In this document: positions 1-10,930 of the stretch, piece by piece
Layout: every line of letters starts with the position of its first letter
Numbering within the stretch: the first letter of the stretch is position 1
Source of the DNA: Cannabis sativa
Taxonomy: Eukaryota > Streptophyta > Magnoliopsida > Rosales > Cannabaceae
Length of the DNA stretch: 64,000 nucleotides
Assembly: GCF_029168945.1 (NCBI RefSeq)
Contig: NC_083601.1
Location: 31,857,660 to 31,921,659 of the forward strand
Reading direction: 5' to 3'
Position numbers and translations under genes: made by a program
Notes under the pieces: generated by a model
Database searches by the model: none
What the model was told of the DNA's origin: nothing
Seen by the model: only the letters and a program-made list of their open reading frames with translations

Positions 1-385
1 AATTGGGTGGCAAGGAATTCAACCAACTCTTGGCTCGTTCTCTGAGCGAGAATGGAAACAATCTCAGTCGAATAGCATCATCGCTAACTCCATTAACCTT
101 AAAGGTTTCACAAAGTTCCATGAAGTTAGAGAGATGCAGATTAGGATCTTCAGAAGGGAGGCCACCAAACTGAACTGAAGACTGCACCATTTGAAGGATG
201 GCAGGTTTAATCTCGAAGTTGTTTGCATCCACTGCCGGTGGCCTGATACATGACTGCACTCCCGTCAGAGTAGGGAGAATGTAATCTCTCAAGCTACGGC
301 CATTAGCTTGATCTTCCACGGCACCTCCATTATTACCGTTATTACCCCCATTGTTTCCAGCATTATTGTTCACATTGGCAGCCAT
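1..385 (-). pseudogene. Athila-like gag, N-terminal fragment
   Basis: Minus-strand reading from an ATG at 385 gives the same start (M-A-A-N-V-N-N-N) and the same Asn/Gly-rich leader and capsid beginning as the gag at 61637-62353. It runs off the window at base 1, so intactness cannot be judged. Bases 166-186 differ from the other copy and replace an Arg-Leu-Ala-Arg-like segment. Gag forms the virus-like particle of the retrotransposon in the cytoplasm. It is called a fragment because only about 128 codons are visible. Confidence 0.7.
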
Positions 386-631
386 GATTTCTGATGTTTC
401 AGCAGTTGCTGAAACTCTTTCTTGCCTCTTGTTCTTTTGATTCCTCCTGCAAGTTTTCTCGATTTCAGGATCAACTGGTAATATGATTGTTTGTCCTTGA
501 CGGCGCATGCACTTAGGATTCCTGAAATAGATCAAGAAAATATTGCAAGAAAAAGGTTAGAAAAATCAGCAAGAGAAAATATACCAAAGTAGAAGTTAGT
601 ATAATTTTATGTAATATTAATCTTTAACAAT

Positions 632-649
632 TCCCCGGCAACGGCGCCA
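632..649 (-). promoter_or_regulatory. Primer binding site, tRNA-Asp type
   Basis: On the minus strand this reads TGGCGCCGTTGCCGGGGA, complementary to the 3' end of plant tRNA-Asp(GTC). It lies six bases inside the 5' LTR, where a reverse-transcription primer site is expected. tRNA-Asp priming is known for Athila-type elements. Confidence 0.85.
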
Positions 650-655
650 AAAACT

Positions 656-1915
656 TCTTGCTATATTTTATAAACGCTACGCAAGTATACGCAATCAAGT
701 AGTAAATCTCACACAGGTGAGGTCGATCCCACAGGGAATTGGATTAAATACCACTAAATTATATTTATGATTCTATTCGGCAAATCGAAAGCAATTATGA
801 TTTAAAAACAGTAAAATATGAAAGAAATTCAGAAAACTTAATAACACAATTGAAAGTTGAGCAAGATGAGATAGTAGGGAGGAGAATCCTGTTGTTGTTT
901 ACCCAAATCGTTAATGCTTAATTACTATCCTATTCTTGAGGTGAATGACAGATTATGAAATAACCTAGCTCCTTTCAGATCTTCTAGATTCTAAATCACA
1001 TGTTATCTAATTAATTCCTTAATTAAACTAACATGTAATCAGCATTAAGTAATAATCTACTCGTCACATAAGTCATGCAGATACTTTCGTTTCACATAGA
1101 ACATCGATTATCTTAATTTTAGCATTCTCAATTCTCACTTTTCAGATTTCGAATTGAGATCATAGAGCATGCACAAGGTGATCAATCTTAAACATGAAAC
1201 TAAGAACGAATTAAGATAATTTCACACACAAGAATTGAGGAATGGTAATTAAACATTAACTAGGCAAAACATTAAACAACAATCATCATCCTCCCTAAAT
1301 GGGAAATTTAGTTCAGAAACAAATCCATAACCATTCCTATAGCAATATTCAACATAAATAAATTAAAGAGGAATAAAGAAAAGAACTGTTGGTGGATGAA
1401 TTCTGGATCTTCACTTCAATCTCTGTGCTCTTCCTGCCGCTCTCAGCTGTATTTTAGGGTTTCTGATCGCTCTCCCTCACTTCCAATCGCAGTTTTCTAT
1501 TTATAACTAAAATTTAGGGTTCGATGGACGAAAATGCCCCTGGTCCGTACGGGATCTCGCCGCGGCCATATACATTCTCGCCGCGGCCAGATAAGTGGTA
1601 AAAATCGACTGTTCTGTAAGGAGCTTTTAGCCGCGGCCATATACAACCTCGCCGCGGCGACTGGAGCAACTTCTAAATATTGATTATTTTGTAATCTAGC
1701 CGCGACCAAGCTGTGTCTAGGCGCGGCCAGATGTGAAAAATACTTCATAATTCGTGTTTTCCTTGGCTCAGCCCGTCTTTTGTTGAATTTCTGCCCCCGA
1801 GACCTCTTTTATTCCAAAGAACCTGAAAACATAGAAAACAAGCGTAATTCCGTCCCTATACAGTGAAAAACACACATAGAATAGATCCGAAACCTAGGCC
1901 AAAAATAGCCTAACA
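656..1915 (-). repeat. 5' LTR of Athila-like element (copy 1)
   Basis: It aligns along its length with the LTRs at 50650-51900 and 62559-63789. The left terminus reads TC instead of the TG of the other copies; the right terminus is ...TAACA. On the minus strand a TATA box (TTATAAATAG) lies at about 1498-1508, so U3 is to the right and R/U5 to the left. Six copies of a GC-rich GCCGCGGCC-like motif lie in U3 between about 1556 and 1730, upstream of the TATA box. Confidence 0.9.
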
Positions 1916-3891
1916 GAGAGAAACTTAGCAAAAGGTCGATATTCACCCCCTCCATCAGCTTGAACAGCTTTGATGGGTAATTCAAATTGTTTTTCCACCA
2001 TGCTTTTGAATTTGACAAACATGTCAAAGGCTTGAGATTTTAAAGTAAGAGGGTATACCCAGGAAAAACGACTGTAGTCATCTATAAAAATGATATAATA
2101 CCTATAGCCATCTTTGGAAGGAACATGGGAGGGCCCCCATAAGTCAGTGTGAACCAGCTGAAGGGGTTGACTGGCATGGCTAGTGGAAGTGGTAAATGGC
2201 AACTTGTGATTCTTTCCTAATTGACAAGCATTGCAGAATTTAATTTGGCCAGTATGAGAAACATGCTTTAAAATTCTGTTTAGGACATTGTTGCCAGGAT
2301 GCCCCAATTTGCAATGCCAATTGTTTATATCATGTGTACGTGTGGAAAGAAAAACACTTGGAGAATTAGATGACAAACCAGAATTTTTATTTATGAAATT
2401 TGAATTACAAGAAGGAAGAGATTCAGGGATCTCTTTATTACACAGACAGTCACGATTACAAGAATTTGAAGAGGTAAAATCAGAGGTGACATGAAGACAC
2501 TCAACATTGGATCTTGATGAACAGGAAGCATCACCAAGAGAGTATAGACCATGTTTACGTTTCCCTTTGAGTAGCACAGCTCCCGTTTGTTTGTCCTTGA
2601 CAAAACAACAATGCTTGTGAAATTCAAGAAATACATTGTTATCATCAGTTAGTTTAGAGATGCTAACTAGATTTTTAGTAATAGATGGGACATGAAGGAC
2701 AGATCTTAAAGCCAAAGAAGAGGAATCAAATGAGGGTAAGAATGTAGAACCTGTTTGGAGGATGTTTAGTCTCTTACCATTGCCAACAGCCAAAGATTCA
2801 GAACATGTGTATGGTGTAGGATTGTCAAGAACAGTGTCATCAGAGGTGACATGGTGAGTGGCTCCCGTGTCTGCAAACCAGTGGTAATCATCCCCAAAAT
2901 CTTGTACCATGGTTGTTGCATAAGCCAAAGGATCACAGTCAAACTCTTGTTCAGTCAGATATGCACGGGGATGGTTGGGATTTGGCTTTGGAACTTGCCA
3001 GGTTTTATCAAACCTGTAGTGACACACAGGTGCAGTGTGACCCATTTTCAAGCACACTTGACACACAACTCGATTTGAGGGAGTTCTGTAAAAGCCTCTG
3101 CCTCGTCCCTGAGATTGAGTAGAGCCATCAGTAGAACCAAATCTTGTTGAGGAATAGGGTCGAACACCTCCTGATCTCCCAGAACCAAAGGCAAGATTTG
3201 CCTGAGCCTTCACAGACAGTTCATCCATTTGATGATGATGTTCAAGCCTACTTTCATGAGAGAAAAGAAGAGCTTGAACCTCTTCAATTGTAAGATTGTC
3301 ACTTCTTGAGGTTATACCAGAAACCACAGAGTCAAACTCTGGACCAAGTCCGTTTAGAACTTGAAGCACCAGATCTTGATCTTGAACTGGTGAACCTGCC
3401 ACTGTGAGAGCATCTGAAATTGACTGAACTTTTTCAATGTATTCTGATATGGAAAGGTTACCTTTGTGAACACGAGAAAATTGGCCTTTCAGCTGAAGCA
3501 ATCTTGCTTTCGTTTGGCTTGAAAATTTTTGTTCGAGGGCACTCCAAACTGAGAATGAGGATGTGTAAGTGGCGACAGAAGCAAGAATGACTTCAGTCAT
3601 TGAAGAGCGTAACCAAGATAGTAGAAGTTGATCCTTCTTTTTCCATTGAGAATACTGAGGATTTGGATCACCATTAACAAGAGTTTTTGATGGAGGAACA
3701 CCTGTGAACAGAATTTGATCAAGTTCATGACCAATCACAGTTGGTATGACTTGCGATTTCCAAGAAAGATAGTTGGTGCGGTCAAGTTTGATCGTGAGAG
3801 TAGATGTGAGGGAATGCGAGAACGGATTCCAGGAATTCGATTGAGTAGCAGCGGTAGCAGTAGCACCAGGATCAGAGGTAGAAGACGACAT
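1916..3891 (-). CDS. Ty1/copia Gag-Pol polyprotein, N-terminal 658 codons
   Basis: Start is the ATG at 3891, 30 bases inside the 5' LTR. Domains in order: a copia gag (UBN2-type) up to about residue 230; a CCHC zinc knuckle at C277, C280, H285, C290; an aspartic protease with active site D341-T-G-A; a pre-integrase HHCC finger with H526, H531, C553, C556; and an integrase core with the first two catalytic aspartates D583 and D646. The third catalytic residue (Glu) and all of reverse transcriptase are absent because the frame enters the Athila LTR at 1915, after which seven foreign residues precede a stop near 1894. No internal stop or frameshift is seen. The protein would make and integrate a cDNA copy; truncated here, it cannot. 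Confidence 0.92.
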
Positions 3892-3910
3892 TGAGAAATG
3901 TCAGAACAGC

Positions 3911-3921
3911 GATTGATACCA
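3911..3921 (-). promoter_or_regulatory. Copia primer binding site, tRNA-iMet type
   Basis: The minus strand reads TGGTATCAATC directly after the LTR end ...TTACA. TGGTATCA is the standard initiator-Met tRNA priming sequence of plant copia elements. Confidence 0.85.
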
Positions 3922-4150
3922 TGTAAGAGTGTAAAAACACTCGACTGGTGCAGAGCACCAAGAACCAAAGAAAAAACATAGTGAATGTGAAATGAGAGTA
4001 AAAATGCAGTAGTTACTTGCATCCTCTCATGAACAAAGTCTTTATTTATAGGCACATGAAAGTTGTTACAGGATAATTGAAATAACAGAACAAACGGCTA
4101 ACTAACATAACAGACATACAACTGAAAACTAACTACTGTGACTGTTAACA
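3922..4150 (-). repeat. Copia 5' LTR (229 bp)
   Basis: Boundaries are TGTAAGAG (plus strand, left) and GACTGTTAACA (right), i.e. TGTTAACAGTC...TCTTACA on the minus strand. A TATA box, CCTATAAATAAAG on the minus strand, lies at about 4039-4053. The right flank CTGTG would be the target duplication; its partner is outside the window. Confidence 0.8.
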
Positions 4151-4651
4151 CTGTGTTCTAGTGTTCATGATAATTAAATACAAGAACTAATACTTGTAAT
4201 TATATATTAAATGGATTATTATATAATAAATACACGCGTAACTCTCTATATATAAGCACTATCAAAGGTGTTAAAACCGTTATTAGTATAATTTCATATT
4301 TGGGTCGCATACTTCAAATAATATTATTACTTGTCAAGAAAGGTGTCTTCTCTCTTTCCTAGCTATATAGCGGCCTGTTCTTTATCGATTGTTTTCTTTC
4401 TTCTGTCCAAACATATCAAGAAAGGTCTAATAGTTTATATAAATAATATTATTAATTGCATTTTTACGTTGTTATTTTTTATAGTTTTATATATATAAAT
4501 TACCTATAAATAAATTTTAAAGTTTAGAATAATATTTTGAAAAAGTTTTTTTTTTTTTTTTTTTTTTTTTTTGAGATAATATTTTTGAAAAAGTTGATGT
4601 AGCAATAAAATTCCTTAAAATTAACGAAATATATATATATATGGAAGAGGT
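4151..4651. other. AT-rich intergenic sequence
   Basis: No coding or structured feature recognised. It contains a poly-T run at about 4545-4572 and an (AT)n run at 4630-4642. Confidence 0.6.
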
Positions 4652-5577
4652 TTCAATGGTTACATTTTTATTGTAACCATCATGGTTACATTTTTTTAAG
4701 CCATTGGATTACTATTAAATGGTTGTGATTAATTTGGAAATTAAATAAAAATAAATTATAAATAACTTATAACCTGAAAGTAACCTAATCATTTATTTCC
4801 TTATAAAACTTTAATTAAGATTAATTATATTTTAAAATTAAATTATTTATAATTATTAATTAATTTCTTGCAATTTATTACTCTATAAGGATCTTTTAGC
4901 AATTTATTTTTTTATACTTAAATTATTTAGAATTTTATAACAAAACTTTTTATAATTTAAAATTATACACATATAATTTCATAATTTAAATTTTATTATT
5001 CTTGTAATCTTAATTTTAAATTATTACACTTAATTATTTAATTTTTTTATTTAAATATTTAAAAAGTAAAAAATGAAATAAGTTGAAGAATTTTTTAGAA
5101 AAAAAATGGCTGCACTTGTTATCGATTGATTAGCTTGAGGCCTCATACTTAGTTCATATAATTGTAACAAAATAATTAAATATAATTCAAAAATAATTAA
5201 TTATTTAAAAATTTATTATAAGAAGAGAATTTTAATTTGTGTCAAAAGAAGTTTAATTTTTGTAAAAAAAATAAATTTTATTGTAAATATTATAATTAAA
5301 TGGCTTAATTATTAAAATAATTCAATTAGGGATTTAAATATAAATATTAATTGCTAAAAGAGGTCTTGTTAAATATTTAATTAATTATTTTAAGAAAATA
5401 GTTAATTATAATTAAATAATTCTAAAAAAGGAATGTCTATTTAATTAATTATTTTAAGAAAATAGTTAATTATAATTAACTAAATCTAAAAAAGGAAAGT
5501 TTACCTATTGGTAACCTGCTATTACAGGTTAAAGAAAAATGTAACCATATGGTTACAATAAAAATGTAACCATTGAA
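4652..5577. mobile_element. Non-autonomous TIR element, 926 bp, AT-rich
   Basis: The two ends are inverted copies: TTCAATGGTTACATTTTTAT at 4652 and its reverse complement ending at 5577, with the inverted match continuing through a second GGTTACATTTTT block (about 45 bp in all). The interior is very AT-rich and has no open frame. No matching target duplication is visible at these borders, so the exact ends or superfamily (Mutator-like or hAT-like) are uncertain. Confidence 0.65.
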
Positions 5578-5660
5578 TAGTCACCCATAAAGAAAATATA
5601 GAAGAAGAAGATTATAACACATGTAATATAATACATATATATAGTAAGAGAATAATATAT

Positions 5661-6519
5661 GGGAAATTTGATTTTCTATACTTAAAAGTTTTCAAATTTT
5701 TTTTTTTGAACCAATACATTTTATACTATGAAAAATATGCCTACTTTACCTAAATCCCAAAATTACCCCTCTCAAAATCCCACACCCATCAGCCCTCTCT
5801 CTTTCGCCTCTCTTTCTTTCTTTCTCTCTTTCTCTCGGTGCCGCACCCACAGACCCACGGCAGACCACCCACGCCGTCAACGCTCAAACCATTTCACCGC
5901 CCGCACCTTCAAATGCACCACCACGGCTCACCTCCACCACCCACCCACTGTACTGCCCCCTCTCACTCTCTTCGTCTCTCTCTCTCTCGAACAGGGAAAA
6001 AAAAAAAAAAAAAACATATGGTCCGATGGTCGGACCATATATATATATATATATATTTTTTTTTAAGGAAAACGAAGAGAGATGGACATGGTGGTCGGAC
6101 CACATGGTCCGATGGGTCCGATTGGTCGGACCCATCGGACCATGTGGTCCGACCATCGGACCATATTTTTTTTTTTTTTTTTTTTTTTTGTTCGAGAGAG
6201 AGAGAGACGAAGAGAGTGAGAGGGGGCAGTACAGTGGGTGGGTGGTGGAGGTGAGCCGTGGTGGTGCATTTGAAGGTGTGGGCGGTGAAATGGTTTGAGC
6301 GTTGACGGCGTGGGTGGTCTGCCGTGGGTCTGTGGGTGCGGCACCGAGAGAAAGAGAGAAAGAAAGAAAGAGAGGCGAGAGAGAGGGCTGATGGGTGTGG
6401 GATTTTGAGAGGGGTAATTTTGGGATTTAGGTAAAGTAGGTATATTTTTCATAGTATAAAATGTATTGGTTCAAAAAAAAAATTTTGAAAACTTTTAAGT
6501 ATAGAAAATCAAATTTCCC
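5661..6519. mobile_element. Foldback/MULE-like MITE with arms of about 400 bp
   Basis: The element starts GGGAAATTTGATTTTCTATA and ends with the reverse complement. The two arms are inverted copies along most of their length, including the CT-rich and CACC-rich segments. It is flanked by the direct repeat TAATATAT (5653-5660 and 6520-6527), though that repeat is low in complexity. The central loop (about 6010-6170) is made of short GGTCCGA/TCGGACC units in both orientations. The GGGAAATT terminus and long arms fit Mutator-type foldbacks. Open frames in both arms are mirror images and not genes. Confidence 0.85.
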
Positions 6520-6529
6520 TAATATATAT

Positions 6530-7676
6530 ATAATACACTCACTCAGATTCCCATGACTTGAAAATGTATTACACTTTTGTCCAAAAGCTTATTTCTTCTT
6601 ATATCTAAGCATAAAAGGAACTCTCAGATAGCTTTGAAAATTATCAAGCCTTAGGGTTTTCTAGTAATGTACTTTTTTGATAGAAAATTTTCCATCTCAA
6701 AATGAGGACCTTAGACCCCTTTTATAAAGTGTTTATGACATCACAATTTGAAATTTATATTCATAACCTCCCACGGATGCTATGGATTCAAATGTAACTC
6801 ATGCTTACACTATAACTCCTATAACATTAAGAATTTCAAATTAAGATGTGTAACACTTTTTTACACTCTTAATATTAGTGATAGTGCTAGAGGTTACTCA
6901 TAATAACAAGTAACTCCCCCAAATGATACAAAATGTTGACAATTAATATATATTATGATATATTTTAGTTTGTTACACATATTTAATCGATATATTATAT
7001 TATATATAAATAATATAACATATTATTTACCGTCAAAAATTAAAATTAAGTATTTATCTGTAAATAGAGTTAAGCTTATATAGTTACACCATAAATTTCT
7101 TTATATATCTTATGAATTAGTAAGAAAAAATTATGCACAATAACAAATATTTGCTATAAGCTGTCCAGACATTCGATTAATTTCAACAATGAAATTTACA
7201 TCCCAGGTGAAAAAGAAATATTTATGAAATTTACAATTGATGACGAAACATAAAGCCGTCTCCATAAACTTAGTTACTTTCACAAAATTTCAACTATGAA
7301 ATTTACATTTGTATTGATTTCAAAAAGAAAATTACATTTGCATTTTTAAGGTTTGCTTATAAATTAAGTTTTCTTTTTCACATATATAAGTCACTAGATA
7401 GCCACTAGATATTATTAATTTTTTTCTAATGTCTTTAGCCATATTATATAAAAGTTCCATTTTTTTTAGAAAAAAATAGACATTAAAATCAAGATACATC
7501 CGTACCCAACCCACTGCACGTGAATGATAGGAAGCAAGCTTTTCAAATTTGAAGTGTATTATGCAGTACTATTTTGTATAATCTCATCCAAAACACTACT
7601 ATATTTTAATCAAATATATTCATAGTCATATATTACAAATAGTCAAATAATTAAGAAGCAAAGCCACTAAAATTAG
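6530..7676. other. AT-rich intergenic sequence
   Basis: No gene or complete repeat recognised. Short related phrases (TTCAACWATGAAATTTACA) recur near 7180 and 7290. Confidence 0.5.
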
Positions 7677-8127
7677 GTTGATAATAATTTTATTTTTTAA
7701 TTTTTAATCACAAAATAAAATAAAAAAAAATTATTTTTAAAAAACAAAAATGCATTCTGTAACTATTTTTTTTTTAATTTTAAAAATAGAAAAAAAATGT
7801 GTTTTGTAAAGTTCATTTTCATTTTTCGATTTTATTTAAGTGGAATTTAGGGCTGAGTTCGGGTCAGATTCGAGTTTGGGTCAGAGGCCGGATTCAACAC
7901 TAGGGCCGTGGGGAGATTTGAATCTGGGTCTTGTCAGAGTCCAAAATATTGATTAAGAAAAAAAAATATTTAAAAAAATATTGAAAGTGATTTTTTTTTA
8001 TTTTAAAATTTTGATTCTCAATTAAAAAATTGAAAAATTAAAACATTTTTATAAAACATATTTTTAAAAAATATTTTTACTTTTCCAATTTCAAAAATAA
8101 AAAACTAATTAAAAATGTGTCACCACA
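7677..8127. mobile_element. Degenerate MITE, copy A of a GTTTGGTAA-ended family
   Basis: It aligns by eye with the better preserved copy at 10025-10506: an AT-rich arm, a G-rich core (GGGTCAGATT..., AGAGTCCAAAATATTGATTAA) and an inverted AT-rich arm. The terminal inverted repeats of this copy have decayed, so the borders are approximate. Confidence 0.6.
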
Positions 8128-8385
8128 CACCACCTATATATAAACATATAAAAGTTTTTTAATAGAATTTAAATTTATCATTTCTCTTTAAACTCTAGCT
8201 TCAATAATAGTAAAATGGGTCAAAGTAAGTCAACACGAATACCATATTATTTTTTACGGGTCAGGTTAGGGTTGAGAAAATTAAATACAACTCAAAAAAT
8301 GACTCGACACAACTGACTCACATAAAATATAATACGAACACGAATAAAATAACATATTTTGCCGCCCCTAATATATTGTAGAGAA

Positions 8386-8799
8386 ATTCTATAATGCACC
8401 CTTTTAAAAAGGATACATCGATACAATTCTATCTGTTTTAATATTTGAAATAATTTTTAGTCAATTTTTTTTCTTATGGTCATGTAAATTAAGTTATTTA
8501 AGACATCCTGCAAAATTTTAAGAAATTCAGAAAAGTTTGACACGCCGATAATGCGTTTAAGCAGTGTATTGCACGCGTGATTATTTTATTTTATACGCGT
8601 GTAAAATAGATTGTTTGAACATTATTTTATATATTGTAAATTATTTTGAATTTCTTAAAATTTTATAGGATATTTTTAAATTGGTATAAAGTATATGAAT
8701 ATGGAAAAAAATTAAATTAATTTTTTTTTTAAATGCTAAAATAAGTAAGTAGTGTATCAATATATCTCTTTCAGAAGGTGAGATATAGAATCAGTGTAT
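8386..8799. mobile_element. Small foldback MITE, copy 1 (about 414 bp)
   Basis: The ends are inverted repeats (ATTCTATAATGCACC... and ...GGTGAGATATAGAAT), and the arms remain complementary for over 100 bp (for example GACATCCTGCAAAATTTTAAGAAATTC against GAATTTCTTAAAATTTTATAGGATA). A second copy of the same family at 45568-63869 has been split by two later insertions. Confidence 0.65.
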
Positions 8800-9842
8800 A
8801 CTAATTAATAAAATAGATATAATAAACTATTTTCTGAAAAAAATAATATAATAACTAATTAATGAAAATAACATGGGTTATATAGAGTAGTCGACTGTTA
8901 TATATTTTACAAGTTTTACGACCGACCTTATCAAGATTCTAGCGCGTTATCAATATCAATTATGATTTTTGTTTTATTAGATGCCAATATTAATAAGATT
9001 ATTGTTACTATTTCTTTTTTTTTTTTTGAAATAGAATATTATTGCTACTATTTCAACTACTACATACTATCGATCTTTATTTTGCAAGAACAAAATTTAG
9101 TCTGGTGCGCAAACGTTAAAAACATATTTTAATTTCAACAATAACATTCCAGTTTGGTAGATAACATATAGAATATTTTACTTTTTCATTAGTTAGTGCT
9201 TGCTAACAACCATTAGATACTTCAATCTCCATTGAATAATTAAGAAACATTTTCTTAAGAAAAACAAAATATCTGCACTAAATAATTGACATTTTTTTAA
9301 AATTAACATCAGGGGTAAGACCCAAAGACTTGTCAATGGAGACTATGGTATTAAATAATTTTTCTAACTATATATAAAGTTTGGAGTTCGGGCTCTACAA
9401 TATTTTTCCACATGAATTAAATGTAAAAGTATTGAGTCATATATAAGATAATGGACTATTTCACTCATTATCAATTAATTTTACCAATTAGTTTTGAGAT
9501 AAAATCACATGTTTCTTGTCATAATATCAGTTATATTCTTAGTTAGCCACACGAGATCGGAATAGTACAAAGACATGCACTTACTTGTGATAAGGTGATT
9601 CTTGATGAAAAAGAAATAACCATAGTCGATTTTAAAGAAATATTAAACAATATTATCCCACATAAATTAAATATAAAAATATTAAACTATGTATAAAATT
9701 ATCGGCAATTCTACTCATATAAAAATTAATTATATGGCTATATTTAACAATATTTTATAATTGGAATTCTTAAGCCAAAAATTTAAAAGTTGTGCAAAAT
9801 TGGATTTTCCTCTCATTGCAAAGTTATGAGATATTATGTAAT
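8800..9842. other. AT-rich intergenic sequence
   Basis: No gene seen. Two diverged direct repeats containing CCACATRAATTAAATRTAAAA lie near 9408-9520 and 9655-9740, remnants of an unidentified repeat. Confidence 0.5.
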
Positions 9843-10022
9843 ATTAGGGTTCGTTTGGTGTGATGTATAAATGTTGTATTGTATTAAATAATAAATAACA
9901 CTATATTTGGATAAAATAATGTATTGTATTAATTATTACGACCAAAATTTTTAATACAATACATGTTGTATTATTTAATACATAACAAATGGTCTGTATT
10001 AACTTGTATTATAATATTTACG
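9843..10022. repeat. Possible small GTTTGGT-type MITE remnant
   Basis: It begins AGGGTTCGTTTGGTGTGATG and contains the self-complementary TTGTATTGTATTAAATAAT/ATTATTTAATACAA. The right border is not clear. Confidence 0.3.
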
Positions 10023-10024
10023 AA

Positions 10025-10506
10025 GGTACCGTTTGGTAACACTTTTGTTTTCTAATTTCTTAATCACAAAATGAAAGAAAAATTTTTGGTTTTAAAAATT
10101 TTATTTTTGAAAAACAAAAACATGTTCTGCAACCACTTTTGTTTTTTAATTTTAAAAATAGAAAATAAAAGTATATTATGTAAAATTCATTTTTATTTTT
10201 ATTTTTTTATTTTATTTAAATGGGGTCTAGGTTCGGGGTCAGATTTGGGTTTAGATCAGAGGTCGGGTTTGGCGCTAGGGCCATGGGGGGTATTTGGGTC
10301 CATGGTCAGAGTCCAAAATATTGATTAAAAAAAAACCTGTTTAAAAAAATATTGAAAGTAATTTTTTTTGTTTTCAAAATATTAATTCTCGATCAAAAAA
10401 TTGAAAAAGTGAAAATAGTTTTATAGAACGTGTTTTTTAAAAATATTTTCACTTTTCTAATTTTAAAAACAGAAAACTAATTAGAAAAGTATTACCAAAC
10501 GATACC
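10025..10506. mobile_element. hAT-like MITE, copy B (482 bp)
   Basis: Terminal inverted repeats are GGTACCGTTTGGTAACACTT at 10025 and its near-perfect reverse complement ending at 10506 (3 mismatches in 22). The arms are AT-rich and inverted, and the core is G-rich. Same family as 7677-8127. No clear target duplication at these borders. It has no coding capacity; frames crossing it are artefacts. Confidence 0.75.
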
Positions 10507-10930
10507 AAAGATTCGGAGTCAACACCAATATCCAATCCGGACCCGAACTCGGACACGAACCCAGACCCAAGACCTGAATCCGGACCTAGACCCAGACCCG
10601 CGACCCAAGACCCGAACCCAAACCTGGGACCCAGATCCGTACCCAGGACTCGGGACCTGAACTTGCTACTCGAACCCGAGACCCACGACTTGAGACCCAA
10701 GACCCGGACTGGAACTAGGACCAGGACCCAGACTAAGACTCGGACCCGGGATCTAGACCCAGACCCAGATTCGGGACCCGGACCCAGACTCGGGACCCGG
10801 ACCCAAACATAGATCTAGACCTAGACTCGCGACCCAGACCGAGACTAGGACCCGAATTTGAATCTGCGACCCGAACCCAAACCTGAATTGGGACCCGGAT
10901 TCAGACATGCGATTCGAACCCGAACCCAAC
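10507..10930. repeat. Degenerate minisatellite of GACCCR/ACCCGG hexamers
   Basis: About 420 bp of irregular six-base units (GACCCG, GACCCA, AACCCG, GACTCG) starts directly next to the right end of the MITE at 10025-10506. The G-rich core of that MITE contains the same kind of unit in the opposite orientation. Repeated Gly-Ser-type frames on the minus strand arise from the repeat and are not genes. Confidence 0.8.

Larger units (their letters stand above)
1..1915 (-). mobile_element. Athila-like LTR retrotransposon, 5' part (runs off window)
   Basis: The first 1.9 kb matches, by eye and nearly base for base, the right end of the complete element at 50650-63789 (positions about 61903-63789). 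In minus-strand order it contains the 5' LTR, a primer binding site and the beginning of gag. The element is inserted in the integrase part of a Ty1/copia polyprotein: the copia reading frame stops matching exactly at 1915/1916. The five bases next to the LTR, GAGAG at 1916-1920, are the presumed half of a target duplication; the partner lies left of the window. More diverged from the other two LTRs than those are from each other. Confidence 0.9.
1916..4150 (-). mobile_element. Ty1/copia LTR retrotransposon, truncated by Athila insertion
   Basis: In minus-strand order it holds a short 5' LTR (4150-3922), a tRNA-iMet-type primer site, and an open gag-protease-integrase frame that breaks at the Athila LTR. 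The reverse transcriptase, RNase H and 3' LTR must lie left of the window, beyond the inserted element. The open frame over nearly 2 kb suggests the copia copy was young when it was interrupted. Confidence 0.9.

Noticed and set aside
5728..6452. Open frames on both strands in the foldback element
   Set aside because: They are mirror images produced by the inverted arms and low-complexity CT/AG runs, with no domain.
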